A stretch of DNA of 64,000 bases from Neisseria sp. MVDL19-042950 (GCF_030504625.1 NZ_JAUKWH010000002.1:248001-312000); one strand, 5' to 3'. Shown: positions 46,577 to 56,976, numbered from the stretch's first letter. Translations and numbers: made by a program. Notes: generated from the sequence alone by a model not told the origin.

Positions 46577-47626
46577 CTAAGCATTATCCGTTATCTGCCT
46601 GTTCAGCAATTTATCGTATTGCACTGCACAGTCAGGCTTGCCCATACCGGCAAGCACGTATACGTGTGCCGCTACGGATTTTGAAAGGCTTTCCAAGGTG
46701 TATCCTCCCTCAAGCACAGAAACAATACGACCCTTGCACATAGAGGCCGCCTGAATAATTTTATGCGACAGCCAAGCATAGTCTGCCTCGTGAAGATTCA
46801 GACGGCCTGTTTCATCCGATTTGTGCGCATCAAACCCTGCCGATAAAAATAATAACTCAGGTTTGAACGCTGCCAACTTCGGCAGCCATTTTTCGCGTAT
46901 TTCCTTTCTGAAATCATAGCTGCCGGTATCCGGCGGAAAAGCAATATTGACGATATGGGGATTCTTTCCAACCGTTTCAGAGGAAGGGAAAGGAAACAAA
47001 TCCTTCTCAAAACTGTTTAAAAGCAATACCCGCGGATCATCTTTAAAAATTTCCGTTGTTCCGTCTCCGTGATGCACATCGAAATCGATCACCGCTACTT
47101 TTTGTATGCGGTATTGTGCAATCGCATGCATAACCCCGACGGCGATATTATTAATCAGGCAAAACCCCCCTGCTTTATCGCTTTGAGCATGATGCCCCGG
47201 AGGGCGTACCGCGCAAAACGCATGATATGCCCTCTTATTCATTACCATATCCACAGCATTTACGACGGCTCCTGCTGCATAACGTGCAGCGGTTAAAGAT
47301 TCATGACTCATTACCGTATCATCGTCAATACGGTAAATTTTACCTTTCTCCGGCTGCATAGATTCCAAAAAACGCAAATATTTACGCGGGTGCACCAAAG
47401 CGAGTTGCTTGTCGGTTACTTCTTCGGCTTCCATCTTTTGCAATCTGTTCCATATACCCTGTTTTCTTAATTCCACTTCGATGGCGCGGATACGTTCCGG
47501 TGCTTCGGGATGATGCACTCCGGGCTCATGTTGCAAAAATAACGGATGGCTTATCCATGCTGTTCTGGCCTTTTTTCCGGCAAGATGCCGAAGCCGCGAG
47601 CACATTCGGCGAATAATATTTTTCAT
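46577..47626 (-). CDS. Histone deacetylase-family protein (acetylpolyamine/acetoin-utilisation type)
   Basis: A protein of about 349 residues of the class II deacetylase family. RPPGHHAQSDKAGGFCLINN, the metal-binding DFDVHHGDGTTE and SAGFDAHKSDE, and EGGYTLESL are all present, so zinc ligands and the catalytic histidine pair are intact. Bacterial members act on acetylated polyamines or lysine; the substrate here is unknown. I start at the ATG at 47624-47626; a reading to 47776 would run through a DUS, and other in-frame ATGs are possible. It is divergent from yajC. Confidence 0.85.
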   Translation of the reverse strand: MKNIIRRMCSRLRHLAGKKARTAWISHPLFLQHEPGVHHPEAPERIRAIEVELRKQGIWNRLQKMEAEEVTDKQLALVHPRKYLRFLESMQPEKGKIYRIDDDTVMSHESLTAARYAAGAVVNAVDMVMNKRAYHAFCAVRPPGHHAQSDKAGGFCLINNIAVGVMHAIAQYRIQKVAVIDFDVHHGDGTTEIFKDDPRVLLLNSFEKDLFPFPSSETVGKNPHIVNIAFPPDTGSYDFRKEIREKWLPKLAAFKPELLFLSAGFDAHKSDETGRLNLHEADYAWLSHKIIQAASMCKGRIVSVLEGGYTLESLSKSVAAHVYVLAGMGKPDCAVQYDKLLNRQITDNA

Positions 47627-47805
47627 GACGTTTAAACCGCACGATACCGCCCGTATTTTCAGACGGCCTTCTGACAAATAATGGTTAATAAATACGGAAA
47701 CTTCTTGGAAAAATCTTCCCTGCCCTTTAGAATAGCTTACTTTCGACGGCAATCCAAACGGTTTGCTGCCCTTCATTATTTAAATAATTAAAGAATGGAC
47801 AAAAC

Positions 47806-48102
47806 ATGATTGATTTCGCTTACGCCGCCGATGCTGCCGCCCAGCCGAATATTCTGATGCAATTCGCACCTCTGGTCCTGATTCTCGTGGTGTTCTATTT
47901 TCTGATTATGCGTCCGCAGCAAAAGAAATTCAAAGCCCACCAAGCCATGCTGACCGAATTGAAAGTCGGCGATAAAGTGCTCTTGGCTTCCGGTTTCAAA
48001 GGCACGGTAAAAAAAGTTGGCGAACAATTTTTTACCGTAGAAATCGCTCGAGGTGTTGAAGTTGAAGTCGAACGCAACGCTATTGCCAGCAAAGTCGCAT
48101 AA
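47806..48102 (+). CDS. yajC: Preprotein translocase subunit YajC
   Basis: A 98-residue protein with one membrane helix (LVLILVVFYFLIMRP at about 23-37) and a short cytoplasmic domain with VGDKVLLASGFKGTVKKV. YajC joins SecD and SecF, which help pull proteins across the inner membrane. It precedes secD by 67 bases, the usual order. Confidence 0.95.
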   Translation: MIDFAYAADAAAQPNILMQFAPLVLILVVFYFLIMRPQQKKFKAHQAMLTELKVGDKVLLASGFKGTVKKVGEQFFTVEIARGVEVEVERNAIASKVA

Positions 48103-48169
48103 TCATTTATTTTCCGAAAGCCGCCGCATTCGTGCTGCGGCTGTTTGCATTGTTAATTAAAGGTTTAAC

Positions 48170-50020
48170 ATGAACCGCTATCCGCTTTGGAAATACCTGC
48201 TGGTTGCCGCCACCATTATTTTGGGCATCATCTATACACTGCCCAATCTCTTTGGCGAAACGCCTGCCGTACAGGTATCCACCAACCGCCAATCCATCAT
48301 CATCAATGAACAAACCGAAAACCGTGTTGCAGCGGCTCTTCAGACGGCCAACATCCAAACCGACGGGATGTTTATTGCCGACAACTCATTGAAAGTACGT
48401 TTCAAAGACACCGAAACCCAGCTTAAAGCCCGTGATGTTATCGAAAACACCTTGGGCGACGGCTACATTACCGCGCTTAACCTTTTGGCCGACAGCCCGG
48501 AGTGGATGGCCAAAATCAAAGCCAACCCCATGTTTTTGGGCTTGGACTTGCGCGGCGGCGTGCATTTCACCATGCAAGTAGACATGAAAGCCGCCATGCA
48601 TAAAACGTTTGAGCGCTATTCCGGCGATATCCGTCGCGAATTGCGTCGCAAAAAAATCCGTATCGGCAGCATCCGCCAAACGGAAAACAGCTTAACCATC
48701 CCCTTTCAAGATACTGCCGATTTACAGAAAGCATTGCCGGAATTAAGCAAATTCTTCCCTGAAGCAACGTTAACGCCTTCCGGTAAAAATCTGGTATTAA
48801 CCTTGTCGCAAAGTGTGCTGGATAAAGTGCGTACCGATGCCGTTAAGCAAAATATTGCCACATTGCACAACCGTGTGAATGAATTAGGCGTTGCCGAACC
48901 GGTTATCCAACAAGCCGGTGCCGACCGTATCGTGGTTCAGTTGCCCGGCGTTCAAGATACCGCCAAGGCAAAAGACATTATCGGTCGTACCGCCACTTTG
49001 GAAGTGCGTATGGTGTCCGATGATGCCGCACAAATTCAGGCGGCCTTATCGGGCAATGTGCCTGAAGGTTACGAACTTCTCTACACCGCCGGCGAACATC
49101 CGCAACCTACTTTGGTTAACAAACAGGTTGAACTGACCGGCGACAACATCAACGATGCTCAACCCGGTTTTGACGATAAAGGCGCACCCGCAGTCAACAT
49201 CAACCTCGACAGTGCCGGTGGTAACATTTTTGCCGATTTAACGGCACAAAACGTCGGCAAACGCATGGCTATGGTATTGATCGACCAAGGCAAGGCCGAG
49301 GTGGTAACCGCTCCCGTTATCCGCTCTGCCATTACCGGCGGCCGCGTGCAGATTTCGGGCAGCATGAATACTGCCGAAGCCAACGACGTTTCACTGCTGC
49401 TGCGTGCCGGTTCGCTTGCCGCCCCGATGGAAATCATGGAAGAACGCACCATCGGCCCGTCTTTAGGTAAAGAAAATATCGAAAAAGGTTTTAATTCCAC
49501 CTTGTGGGGTTTTGCGGTTGTGGCCATTTTCATGATTCTTTATTACCGCGTATTCGGTCTGTTTTCCGTGATTGCGTTGTCGACCAATATTCTGTTTTTA
49601 ATTGCTATTCTGTCTGCTCTGCAAGCAACGCTGACGCTTCCGGGTATTGCCGCACTTGCACTGACATTAGGTATGGCGATCGACTCCAACGTATTGATTA
49701 ACGAGCGTATCCGTGAAGAATTACGGGCGGGAGCCTCGCCGCATGCCGCCATCAACCTCGGATACCAGCACGCATGGGATACCATTGTCGATTCCAATAT
49801 CACATCGCTGATTGCCGGTATCGCCCTGTTGATTTTCGGTTCCGGTCCCGTGCGCGGTTTTGCCGTGGTGCATTGCTTGGGTATTCTCACTTCAATGTTC
49901 TCATCTGTAGTGGTATCGCGTTCATTGGTAAATCTTTGGTATGGCCGTCGCCGCAAGCTGCAAAAGATTTCTATCGGCTCGGTATGGAAACAACAAACCG
50001 AAACGGCCGTTAAGGAGTAA
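48170..50020 (+). CDS. secD: Protein translocase subunit SecD
   Basis: A 616-residue membrane protein that helps drive protein export using the proton force. One N-terminal membrane helix is followed by a large periplasmic part and five C-terminal helices. GLDLRGGVHFTMQVD and the late LTLGMAIDSNVLINERIREE are family hallmarks. It is followed by secF after five bases, so the two are coupled. Confidence 0.97.
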   Translation: MNRYPLWKYLLVAATIILGIIYTLPNLFGETPAVQVSTNRQSIIINEQTENRVAAALQTANIQTDGMFIADNSLKVRFKDTETQLKARDVIENTLGDGYITALNLLADSPEWMAKIKANPMFLGLDLRGGVHFTMQVDMKAAMHKTFERYSGDIRRELRRKKIRIGSIRQTENSLTIPFQDTADLQKALPELSKFFPEATLTPSGKNLVLTLSQSVLDKVRTDAVKQNIATLHNRVNELGVAEPVIQQAGADRIVVQLPGVQDTAKAKDIIGRTATLEVRMVSDDAAQIQAALSGNVPEGYELLYTAGEHPQPTLVNKQVELTGDNINDAQPGFDDKGAPAVNINLDSAGGNIFADLTAQNVGKRMAMVLIDQGKAEVVTAPVIRSAITGGRVQISGSMNTAEANDVSLLLRAGSLAAPMEIMEERTIGPSLGKENIEKGFNSTLWGFAVVAIFMILYYRVFGLFSVIALSTNILFLIAILSALQATLTLPGIAALALTLGMAIDSNVLINERIREELRAGASPHAAINLGYQHAWDTIVDSNITSLIAGIALLIFGSGPVRGFAVVHCLGILTSMFSSVVVSRSLVNLWYGRRRKLQKISIGSVWKQQTETAVKE

Positions 50021-50025
50021 TCAAC

Positions 50026-50961
50026 ATGGAATTATTTAAAATCAAACGCGATATCCCGTTTATGAGCTACGGCAAGCTCACCACGCTTATTTCACTAATT
50101 ACGTTTGTATTAGCCATATTCTTTTTGGTTACCAAAGGCTTGAATTTTTCGGTGGAATTCACGGGCGGTACGGTAATGGAAGTGCAATACCGACAAGGTG
50201 CCGATGTTAACAAAGTGCGCGAGAAGCTCAACACCCTGAAACTTGGCGACGTACAAGTGCAGGCGTTGGGCACCAACAAACACATCATGATCCGCCTGCC
50301 CAATAAAGAAGGCGCTCCTTCCTCCCAACTTTCCAATTCCGTAATGGATTTGTTGAAAAAAGATGCACCGGACGTTGCTTTGCGTCAGGTTGAATTTATC
50401 GGCCCCCAAGTTGGCGAAGAATTGGTAAACAACGGCTTGATTGCGTTGGGCATGGTGATTATCGGCATTATTGTTTATTTGTCGATGCGTTTCGAATGGC
50501 GCTTTGCCGTTTCGGCTATCATTGCCAACATGCACGACGTTGTGATTATTCTCGGCTTTTTCGCCTTTTTCCAATGGGAATTCTCATTAACCGTGCTGGC
50601 CGGTATTCTGGCCGTATTGGGCTATTCGGTTAACGAATCGGTGGTGGTGTTCGACCGTATCCGCGAAAACTTCCGCAAACCCGCAATGCGCAATAAAACC
50701 GTACCGCAAATTATCGACAACGCTATTACGGCTACTATGAGCCGCACCGTTATCACCCACGGTTCGACCGAGGCCATGGTACTCTCCATGCTGATTTTTG
50801 GTGGTGCCGCCTTGCACGGATTCTCTTTGGCCTTGACCATCGGTATCGTTTTCGGTGTTTATTCTTCCGTATTGGTTGCCAGCCCGTTATTGCTGATGTT
50901 CGGTTTGGATCGGGAAAACTTGGCCAAGCCGCAGAAGAAAAAAGAAGAGGCCGTGGTTTAA
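50026..50961 (+). CDS. secF: Protein translocase subunit SecF
   Basis: A 311-residue partner of SecD with six membrane helices. NFSVEFTGGTVMEVQY and VLGYSVNESVVVFDRIREN are typical. Length is normal. It ends with a lysine-rich tail, and a terminator follows about 25 bases later. Confidence 0.97.
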   Translation: MELFKIKRDIPFMSYGKLTTLISLITFVLAIFFLVTKGLNFSVEFTGGTVMEVQYRQGADVNKVREKLNTLKLGDVQVQALGTNKHIMIRLPNKEGAPSSQLSNSVMDLLKKDAPDVALRQVEFIGPQVGEELVNNGLIALGMVIIGIIVYLSMRFEWRFAVSAIIANMHDVVIILGFFAFFQWEFSLTVLAGILAVLGYSVNESVVVFDRIRENFRKPAMRNKTVPQIIDNAITATMSRTVITHGSTEAMVLSMLIFGGAALHGFSLALTIGIVFGVYSSVLVASPLLLMFGLDRENLAKPQKKKEEAVV

Positions 50962-50986
50962 AGTTATATAGTTTGAGGCCGTCTGA

Positions 50987-51020
50987 AAACGGATACCCGG
51001 TAACAGGTATCCGTTTTTTA
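50987..51020 (+). terminator. Terminator of yajC-secD-secF
   Basis: AAACGGATACC and GGTATCCGTTTT pair around a short loop, followed by T-rich sequence. The left arm runs on from a DUS. Confidence 0.85.
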
Positions 51021-51228
51021 TTTTTGTAGCAAATAAACTTATTTTTGATACAAGGCACGGTAAGCTGCAAATGATACGTGTCGTATGGAACCGATTCTGT
51101 TGCCGCTTTACGAACTAAGGTGCAGTAACGCCGTAACAGAATAAGGTTTATTCGTAATGGCATCGAATCTGATTTATTCCATGATTTGCAATCATATTGA
51201 GTTATTAAGTTTTATAGCCATGCATATG

Positions 51229-51266
51229 ATGATGCCGTCTGAAAATCATTTTCAGACGGCATCAAA
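51229..51266. terminator. Inverted AT-type DUS pair downstream of the ketosynthase gene
   Basis: GATGCCGTCTGAAAA faces TTTTCAGACGGCATC. The ATGCCGTCTGAA form (AT-DUS) on both arms differs from the common AG form. It lies just past the stop of the gene at 51293. Confidence 0.75.
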
Positions 51267-51292
51267 CCAATGATCATGAACTAAATCACGGC

Positions 51293-52528
51293 TTATTCAA
51301 CCCAGCGTTTAAATACCAGCGAAGTATTTACCCCACCGAAAGCAAAGTTATTATTCATCACATAATCGGTTTGAATTTCACGCCCTTCCCCGCGGATATA
51401 ATCGACATCGCCGCAACGGGGATCGATATTGTCCAAATTCACGGTAGGTGCAAACCAGCCGTCGTTCATCATCTCGATCGAAAACCACGATTCCAACACA
51501 CCGCATGCGCCGAGCGTGTGGCCGAAATAGCTTTTTTGCGAACTCATCGGAATACGGCTGCCGAATACGGCTTCCGTAGCCTGTGTTTCGGCAATATCGC
51601 CTTTTTCGGTGGCCGTTCCATGACCATTTACATAACCTACCTTGTCCGGCCGGATACCTGCATCACGCAGAGCCATTTCCATGCAATGCTGCATCGTATC
51701 TTTTTGCGGTTGGGTAACATGACTGCCGTCGCTGTTCGCTCCGTACCCCACCAGCTCGGCATAGATTTTTGCTCCGCGTGCACGGGCGTGTTCCAATTCT
51801 TCCAGCACCAAAATTCCCGCACCTTCACCGATAACCAAACCGTCGCGTTCCGTATCGTAAGGACGCGGCGTTTTTCCCGGTTCGGCGTTGCGGCGGCTGG
51901 CAGCATACAGCGAATCGAACACATACACTTCAGACGGGCAAAACTCTTCGCCTCCACCCGCCAGCATCATATCGATCATGCCGTATTTAATCGACTCGTA
52001 GGCATACCCGATTCCTTGGCTGCCCGAAGAGCAAGCGCTTGAAGTGGGAATAATCCGTCCGGTAAGGCCGAAGAAGATACCGATATTGGCGGCAGTCGTA
52101 TGCGGCATCATGCGCACATAAGTGTTGGCGCTGAAATGCGGAGAAGCACCGGTCATCAGCAGTTCGCCGACATCGCGAATATCTTTGGTACTGCCGGTCG
52201 AAGAACCGCATGCCACGCCCATACGTCCGTCTTTAATACGCTCGTCATCCAACAAGCCCGCATCCTGCAACGCTTGTTCTGCCGCATCGACACATAAATA
52301 CGACACGCGCCCCATACTTCGCAATTGTTTGCGCGTCCAATGTGCCGGCGGGGTATAGCCGTTAATCGGCGCACCCAAACGGGCCTCCAGCTCGGGGTAT
52401 TGCTCCGCCCATTCCGCAATGGTTTGCACGGCATTTTGACCGAGTTTGAAGGCCGTCTGAATACTTTTCCAATCGCGGCCGAATGCGGTGATGCCACCGA
52501 TTCCCGTTACCACTACCCGTCTCAACAT
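51293..52528 (-). CDS. Beta-ketoacyl-ACP synthase of the aryl polyene cluster (ApeR-like)
   Basis: A 411-residue ketosynthase. The active cysteine is in TSSACSSGSQ, and the two histidines are in NGHGTATEKGD and SYFGHTLGA, so the enzyme should be active. In aryl polyene clusters one of the ketosynthases extends the chain and another is thought to take part in starter or lipid handling. It overlaps the upstream ketoreductase gene by seven bases and is the last gene of the second block. Confidence 0.9.
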   Translation of the reverse strand: MLRRVVVTGIGGITAFGRDWKSIQTAFKLGQNAVQTIAEWAEQYPELEARLGAPINGYTPPAHWTRKQLRSMGRVSYLCVDAAEQALQDAGLLDDERIKDGRMGVACGSSTGSTKDIRDVGELLMTGASPHFSANTYVRMMPHTTAANIGIFFGLTGRIIPTSSACSSGSQGIGYAYESIKYGMIDMMLAGGGEEFCPSEVYVFDSLYAASRRNAEPGKTPRPYDTERDGLVIGEGAGILVLEELEHARARGAKIYAELVGYGANSDGSHVTQPQKDTMQHCMEMALRDAGIRPDKVGYVNGHGTATEKGDIAETQATEAVFGSRIPMSSQKSYFGHTLGACGVLESWFSIEMMNDGWFAPTVNLDNIDPRCGDVDYIRGEGREIQTDYVMNNNFAFGGVNTSLVFKRWVE

Positions 52529-53250
52529 AAACCTCCGTTTACCGCAATAACTTGGCGCGTGATATACGCTGCTTTTTCATCCATCAGAAACCGCACCGCA
52601 TGGGCCACTTCTTCCGGCGTGCCCATACGTTGGGCGGGCACGGCTTTTAAAATTTCTTCCACTGGCACGTTTTCATCCAGAATTTCGGTATCAATCAAGC
52701 CGGGGGCAACACAATTTACGGTAATTTTACGTTTCGCCAATTCGATAGCGAGTGCTTTGGCCGCACCGATCAAACCCGCTTTGGAAGCACTGTAATTTAC
52801 TTGGCCGCGATTGCCGATTAAGCCTGAAACCGAGGCCATGCAAACGATACGGCCGGCTTTGCGGCGGCGTATCATCGGCATGGAAAGCGGATGGAGGACA
52901 TTGTAAAAGCCGTCTAAATTGGTGCGCAATACTCTGTCCCAATCATCGTCTTCCAAAGCAGGAAACGCATTATCGCGGGTTAAACCGGCATTCAGTACGA
53001 CACCGTAGTATGCACCGTGTGCTTCCACATCGGCGGTTAAGATTTCGCGGCAGGTTTCGCGGTCGGACACATCAAACTGCAATACGCGGGCATTTCTGCC
53101 TAAAGCTTTGATTTCCGAGGCGACTTCTTCCGCCTCTTCGCGACGGCTGCGGCAATGCACCACAATATCGTAGCCGTCTTGTGCCAATCCCAATGCAACT
53201 GCTTTTCCTATACCGCGATTGGAGCCTGTAATTAAAATGGTTTCACTCAT
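52522..53250 (-). CDS. 3-ketoacyl-ACP reductase, FabG-like (ApeQ-like)
   Basis: A 242-residue short-chain dehydrogenase. The NADPH site is TGSNRGIGKAVALG, and the catalytic serine, tyrosine and lysine lie in ASVSGLIGNRGQVNYSASKAG. It reduces keto groups on the growing polyene. The ATG at 53248-53250 begins the typical MSETILITG; a GTG three codons upstream is an alternative. It sits between the dehydratase and ketosynthase genes. Confidence 0.92.
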   Translation of the reverse strand: MSETILITGSNRGIGKAVALGLAQDGYDIVVHCRSRREEAEEVASEIKALGRNARVLQFDVSDRETCREILTADVEAHGAYYGVVLNAGLTRDNAFPALEDDDWDRVLRTNLDGFYNVLHPLSMPMIRRRKAGRIVCMASVSGLIGNRGQVNYSASKAGLIGAAKALAIELAKRKITVNCVAPGLIDTEILDENVPVEEILKAVPAQRMGTPEEVAHAVRFLMDEKAAYITRQVIAVNGGLC

Positions 53251-53289
53251 GCGTTTCACTTAACTAATTGGGTTCGGATTGATTTCAAC

Positions 53290-53331
53290 AGGCCGTCTGA
53301 AAAGTTGGTCGATGGCTTTCAGACGGCCTTA
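53290..53331. terminator. Inverted DUS pair between dehydratase and ketoreductase genes
   Basis: AGGCCGTCTGAAAAG faces CTTTCAGACGGCCTT across about 12 bases. It overlaps the end of the dehydratase gene and may lower read-through into the ketoreductase gene. Confidence 0.55.
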
Positions 53332-53807
53332 CCCTCTTTCGGGCTGAATACGTTCAGAGCCGCCTGCACCAACAAACCGTTGGCGGGCAGCATGTGTTTT
53401 TTGTCGGCGGGAGCATCTGTCCAACGTAATTCGCAATCGAACACGCCGAAGCCTGTTTGGTCTTGCGTCGATACGGCTACTTTAATCGCCAAGCGGGTAC
53501 CTATCGGAATTTCATCGGTAAAAAGATTCAACTTCCGCGTGCCGAGCAAAAAACCCAAACGAACGGGTTCGCCCGCATTATGTGCTTCGCAACCGGCCAA
53601 GGCAGCAATGCCCTGAGCCATGATTTCCATTCCGGCCAGCGCAGGCAGCGTGCCGTTTTGCAGCAGAATATGTTTTTCTCCCACTTGGGCGGTGGCGTGC
53701 AGATAACCTTCGCCGTATTCGGTAATCGTATCCAGCAATACCATATGCCCGCTGTGCGGCAATAAAGGGGCGACTTCGGTAATGGGGCAAACTAAAGGAG
53801 CCGGCAT
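53319..53807 (-). CDS. 3-hydroxyacyl-ACP dehydratase, hotdog type (ApeP-like)
   Basis: A 162-residue hotdog protein. LLPHSGHMVLLDTITEYGEG at the N-terminus and LPALAGMEIMAQGIAALAGCE in the middle fit aryl polyene dehydratases, which remove water to leave the double bond. With the fused dehydratase at 27102-28817 the pathway has two such activities, as in enterobacteria. It ends with an in-frame DUS. Confidence 0.88.
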   Translation of the reverse strand: MPAPLVCPITEVAPLLPHSGHMVLLDTITEYGEGYLHATAQVGEKHILLQNGTLPALAGMEIMAQGIAALAGCEAHNAGEPVRLGFLLGTRKLNLFTDEIPIGTRLAIKVAVSTQDQTGFGVFDCELRWTDAPADKKHMLPANGLLVQAALNVFSPKEGKAV

Positions 53808-53852
53808 AATATCCTCTTTGATTTTATCTGATTACGGCATATTTCAGACGGC

Positions 53853-55061
53853 CTATTCTTCGCCGATAACGATAACCGCATTGCTGCCGCCGAAAGCAAA
53901 CGATGAGCTTGCACCGATTCGTTTTTCATGAGGCCAACGGCTGTTCTGGTCGGTTAAACCTATGGCAGGCAAGCCGGTATCGTGCACACCGTCCCACAGT
54001 TGCGGAGGCAGTTTGCCTTCGGGATTGCAACGGCGGCTGACAATGCCCCACAAAAAAGCGGCTTCAACCGCCCCTGCCGCTCCGAGCGTATGGCCGGTTT
54101 GCGGTTTGGTGGAAGTGCACGAGGTTCGGCTGCCGAACACTTGATGCACGGCAAGGCTTTCCATGCTGTCGTTATGCAGTGTGCCTGTGCCGTGAAGGTT
54201 GATCCAGCCGACGTTTTCAGACGGCATCCGCGCATGGTTTAAGGCCGTCTGAAAAGCTTGGACGGCTCCCAAACCGTCGGGGCGCGGCGAAGACATATGA
54301 TGCGCGTCGCTGCTGGCTCCGTAGCCGAGCAACGGCAGGCTCTCACCGAAATCCGCTTCCCGCGTCATGATGAAAACGGCGGCGGCTTCACCGATATTGA
54401 TGCCGTTGCGGTTGGCGGAAAACGGATTGGCGAGGCCGTCTGAAAGCACTTCCAGCGAAGCAAAACCGTTGATGGTCAAAGGCGACAGCGTATCGACTCC
54501 GCCGCAAACGACCGCATCGCACAAACCGGCGCGCAGTAAGCGTGCCGCGCTGATTAAAGCCCTTGCTCCCGAAGTGCATGCGGTAGAAACCACATAGCAA
54601 AGGTTTTTCAAACCATATACTTCCGCAACCAAATCGGCCGGTGCGGACAGGGTTTGCTGCTCTTGGTTGAAAGGAATTTCCCCCCATTCTCCACCTTCGG
54701 CCACCCTTTGAAACATAGTCAGGTTTTCATCTACCCCGCTGGTGGAAGTGCCCATCACCACCGCAATACGTTCCGCGCCAAACCGCTCGATTGCCGCATA
54801 AATATCATTTTCAATCTGCCCGAGCGCGTGCCAAAGCAATTGATTGTCGCGCCCGCGGTGAACATCAGGTAACGATTCGGGAAACGGACGCAAAGTTTCA
54901 TGCACCACCCCGAAAGCACGGTTTTTATTCTTAACCCACTGATCGGAGAAAGTTAACGGCGATTCGTCGGCAGGATTTAAAAGTGCGTCGATATGGTGCT
55001 GCAAACCGCTGCCCAATGCACTGACAATAGCCGGAGTGGTGAGGTAAACGTTGGTTTTCAT
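53853..55061 (-). CDS. Beta-ketoacyl-ACP synthase of the aryl polyene cluster (ApeO-like)
   Basis: A 402-residue ketosynthase. The active cysteine is in VVSTACTSGARALI; the histidines are in NLHGTGTLHND and PQTGHTLGAAG. It probably forms the extending pair with the chain length factor at 23843-24592, about 29 kb away. Two in-frame DUS copies encode FQTAL and SDGLA. It starts one base after the end of the DUF3261 gene. Confidence 0.9.
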   Translation of the reverse strand: MKTNVYLTTPAIVSALGSGLQHHIDALLNPADESPLTFSDQWVKNKNRAFGVVHETLRPFPESLPDVHRGRDNQLLWHALGQIENDIYAAIERFGAERIAVVMGTSTSGVDENLTMFQRVAEGGEWGEIPFNQEQQTLSAPADLVAEVYGLKNLCYVVSTACTSGARALISAARLLRAGLCDAVVCGGVDTLSPLTINGFASLEVLSDGLANPFSANRNGINIGEAAAVFIMTREADFGESLPLLGYGASSDAHHMSSPRPDGLGAVQAFQTALNHARMPSENVGWINLHGTGTLHNDSMESLAVHQVFGSRTSCTSTKPQTGHTLGAAGAVEAAFLWGIVSRRCNPEGKLPPQLWDGVHDTGLPAIGLTDQNSRWPHEKRIGASSSFAFGGSNAVIVIGEE

Positions 55062-55062
55062 A

Positions 55063-55563
55063 TTATTCTAACGGGGTAATACGCCAGCCTGTCCGGTCTG
55101 GGAAAGTAATCTTGATGAGGCCGTCTGAAACTTCACTGCGCCACAACTCTTGGTTACGGTCGAAGTAAACCGTTGCTCCGTCTTGCTTTTTCGTTTGCTG
55201 TTGCGGATAAATTTTGTCATTGCCGTCCAAAAGGGGCAACATGGCAGCAAATAAACGACGCGACCGGCTGTTCGGGGCGACAAAGCCGTCGTTGCTCCAC
55301 CCTCTCTTGCTTACGGTTTGGCGGGAAACGGGCGCGCCCAACGCATCGGTTTGCACGAAACGCAGCATATCTTTTTCAGGCTGCACGGCTAGCAAACTGG
55401 TTTGGATAACCGTACCGTCCGCAACCGTCTGCTCCAGCTTGAACCAACGCGTATCCTCCGCCTGAAAAGCAGGCAGAACTTGCGGCACGGGCAAGCTGCT
55501 TGAGGTTGAACAGGCAACCAGCAGAAAAGCGGTAAACAGCGGCACAAATATTTTGAATTTCAT
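55063..55563 (-). CDS. DUF3261 family lipoprotein of the aryl polyene cluster (ApeN-like)
   Basis: A 166-residue predicted lipoprotein with lipobox LVAC (C18). The middle (RLFAAMLPLLDGNDKIYPQQ) and the C-terminal strand-rich part fit DUF3261 proteins that regularly occur in aryl polyene clusters; a role in placing the pigment in the outer membrane is possible. It heads the second block on the minus strand. Confidence 0.8.
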   Translation of the reverse strand: MKFKIFVPLFTAFLLVACSTSSSLPVPQVLPAFQAEDTRWFKLEQTVADGTVIQTSLLAVQPEKDMLRFVQTDALGAPVSRQTVSKRGWSNDGFVAPNSRSRRLFAAMLPLLDGNDKIYPQQQTKKQDGATVYFDRNQELWRSEVSDGLIKITFPDRTGWRITPLE

Positions 55564-55735
55564 AGCTTAATCAAAGGCAACAGCAAACTCTGGTATTGTA
55601 ACCGAGAATTTGCACCGTAGCGAAAAAAGCGGGAAATATAACCGATGTAAACAATGTGGTCGAAAAGCCGGATATTCGGCGCATGACGGATCACGACAGA
55701 TGTTTTATAGCTCCGCCATAAAGTTCAGGCCGTCT

Positions 55736-55772
55736 GAAAAAACAAAGAGCAGACGCAATGCCTGCTCTTTCA
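55736..55772 (-). terminator. Terminator of accA
   Basis: AAAGAGCAG and CTGCTCTTT form a nine-base stem around a nine-base loop, followed on the minus strand by GTTTTTT, which itself overlaps a DUS. Confidence 0.8.
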
Positions 55773-55799
55773 GATTGTCTGCACGCCAAGGCGATATGG

Positions 55800-56759
55800 T
55801 TACTTCTCGACAAACTCGCCGTAAGCCATGGCCCGATCGAAACGGCGCGTCAGCAAATCGGCCATCGGCATGCTTTCCGCTTCACGCAATTGTTCTGCCA
55901 GCACTTCTTTTACACGCTTGGCGATTTCGGCATGATCACGGTGCGCGCCGCCCAAAGGTTCTTCGATGATGCGGTCAATCAAGTTCAAATCGGCCAAACG
56001 TTTGGCGGTGATGCCCAATGCTTGCGCGGCATCGGCTGCTTTTTCTGCGGTTTTCCACAAAATAGAAGCACAGCCTTCGGGAGAAATAACCGAATAAGTA
56101 GAATATTGCAGCATGTTCACATAATCGCCCACGGCAATCGCCAATGCGCCGCCGGAACCGCCTTCGCCGATGATGGTACACAATACCGGCACACGCAGGC
56201 GGGTAAGCTCGTAGAGGTTGCGGCCGATCGCTTCAGACTGCCCGCGCTCTTCCGCTCCGATGCCGGGATAAGCTCCCGGAGTATCGACAAACGTCATCAC
56301 CGGCAGTTGGAATTTTTCGGCAGTCTGCATCAAACGCAGGGCTTTGCGATAACCTTCGGGGCGCGGCATACCGAAATTGCGGCGGATTTTTTCTTTGGTA
56401 TCGCGGCCTTTTTGATGGCCGATAACCACAACACTCCTGCCGTTGAAACGCGCCAAGCCGCCCACAATCGCATGATCGTCGGCATAGTGGCGGTCGCCGT
56501 GCAATTCTTCAAAATCGGTAAAAATGGCGTTGATGTAATCCAGCGTATAAGGCCGCTGCGGGTGGCGTGATACTTGCGATACTTGTGCGGGGGTGAGTTT
56601 GTTGAAAATCGACTTGGTCAAATCGGTGCTTTTCTTTTGCAGGCGGGCGATTTCGTCGGCAATATCGACGGCGGATTCACCTTGTACAAAACGCAACTCG
56701 TCGATTTTTTTGATTAATTCGGCGATAGGCTGTTCAAAATCCAGAAAAACGGGTTTCAT
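55800..56759 (-). CDS. accA: Acetyl-CoA carboxylase carboxyltransferase subunit alpha
   Basis: A 319-residue subunit that, with AccD, transfers the carboxyl group from biotin to acetyl-CoA, giving malonyl-CoA. [23 protein letters not shown] and [12 protein letters not shown] are diagnostic. Malonyl-CoA feeds both fatty acid and aryl polyene synthesis, whose second block lies just downstream, but the two are separated by a terminator. Confidence 0.97.
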   Translation of the reverse strand: MKPVFLDFEQPIAELIKKIDELRFVQGESAVDIADEIARLQKKSTDLTKSIFNKLTPAQVSQVSRHPQRPYTLDYINAIFTDFEELHGDRHYADDHAIVGGLARFNGRSVVVIGHQKGRDTKEKIRRNFGMPRPEGYRKALRLMQTAEKFQLPVMTFVDTPGAYPGIGAEERGQSEAIGRNLYELTRLRVPVLCTIIGEGGSGGALAIAVGDYVNMLQYSTYSVISPEGCASILWKTAEKAADAAQALGITAKRLADLNLIDRIIEEPLGGAHRDHAEIAKRVKEVLAEQLREAESMPMADLLTRRFDRAMAYGEFVEK

Positions 56760-56976
56760 ATGAGTAAAGCTCTTATTATTAAAATAGAAGAATCAGAATG
56801 CAATCATACGCGAAGATGGCTGCTTTGGCAGCATGTTTTCACATACCGGCAAGAATCGATAGCCGCTCCCTGCCACTCTGCTTCTCGTTAACCATATTTT
56901 TAGTGCATGCATACTAATGCGCAGAATTCTGTATCTTATGCTAAACTGCAAAACAGTTCAATCACGCGGTTTAGAT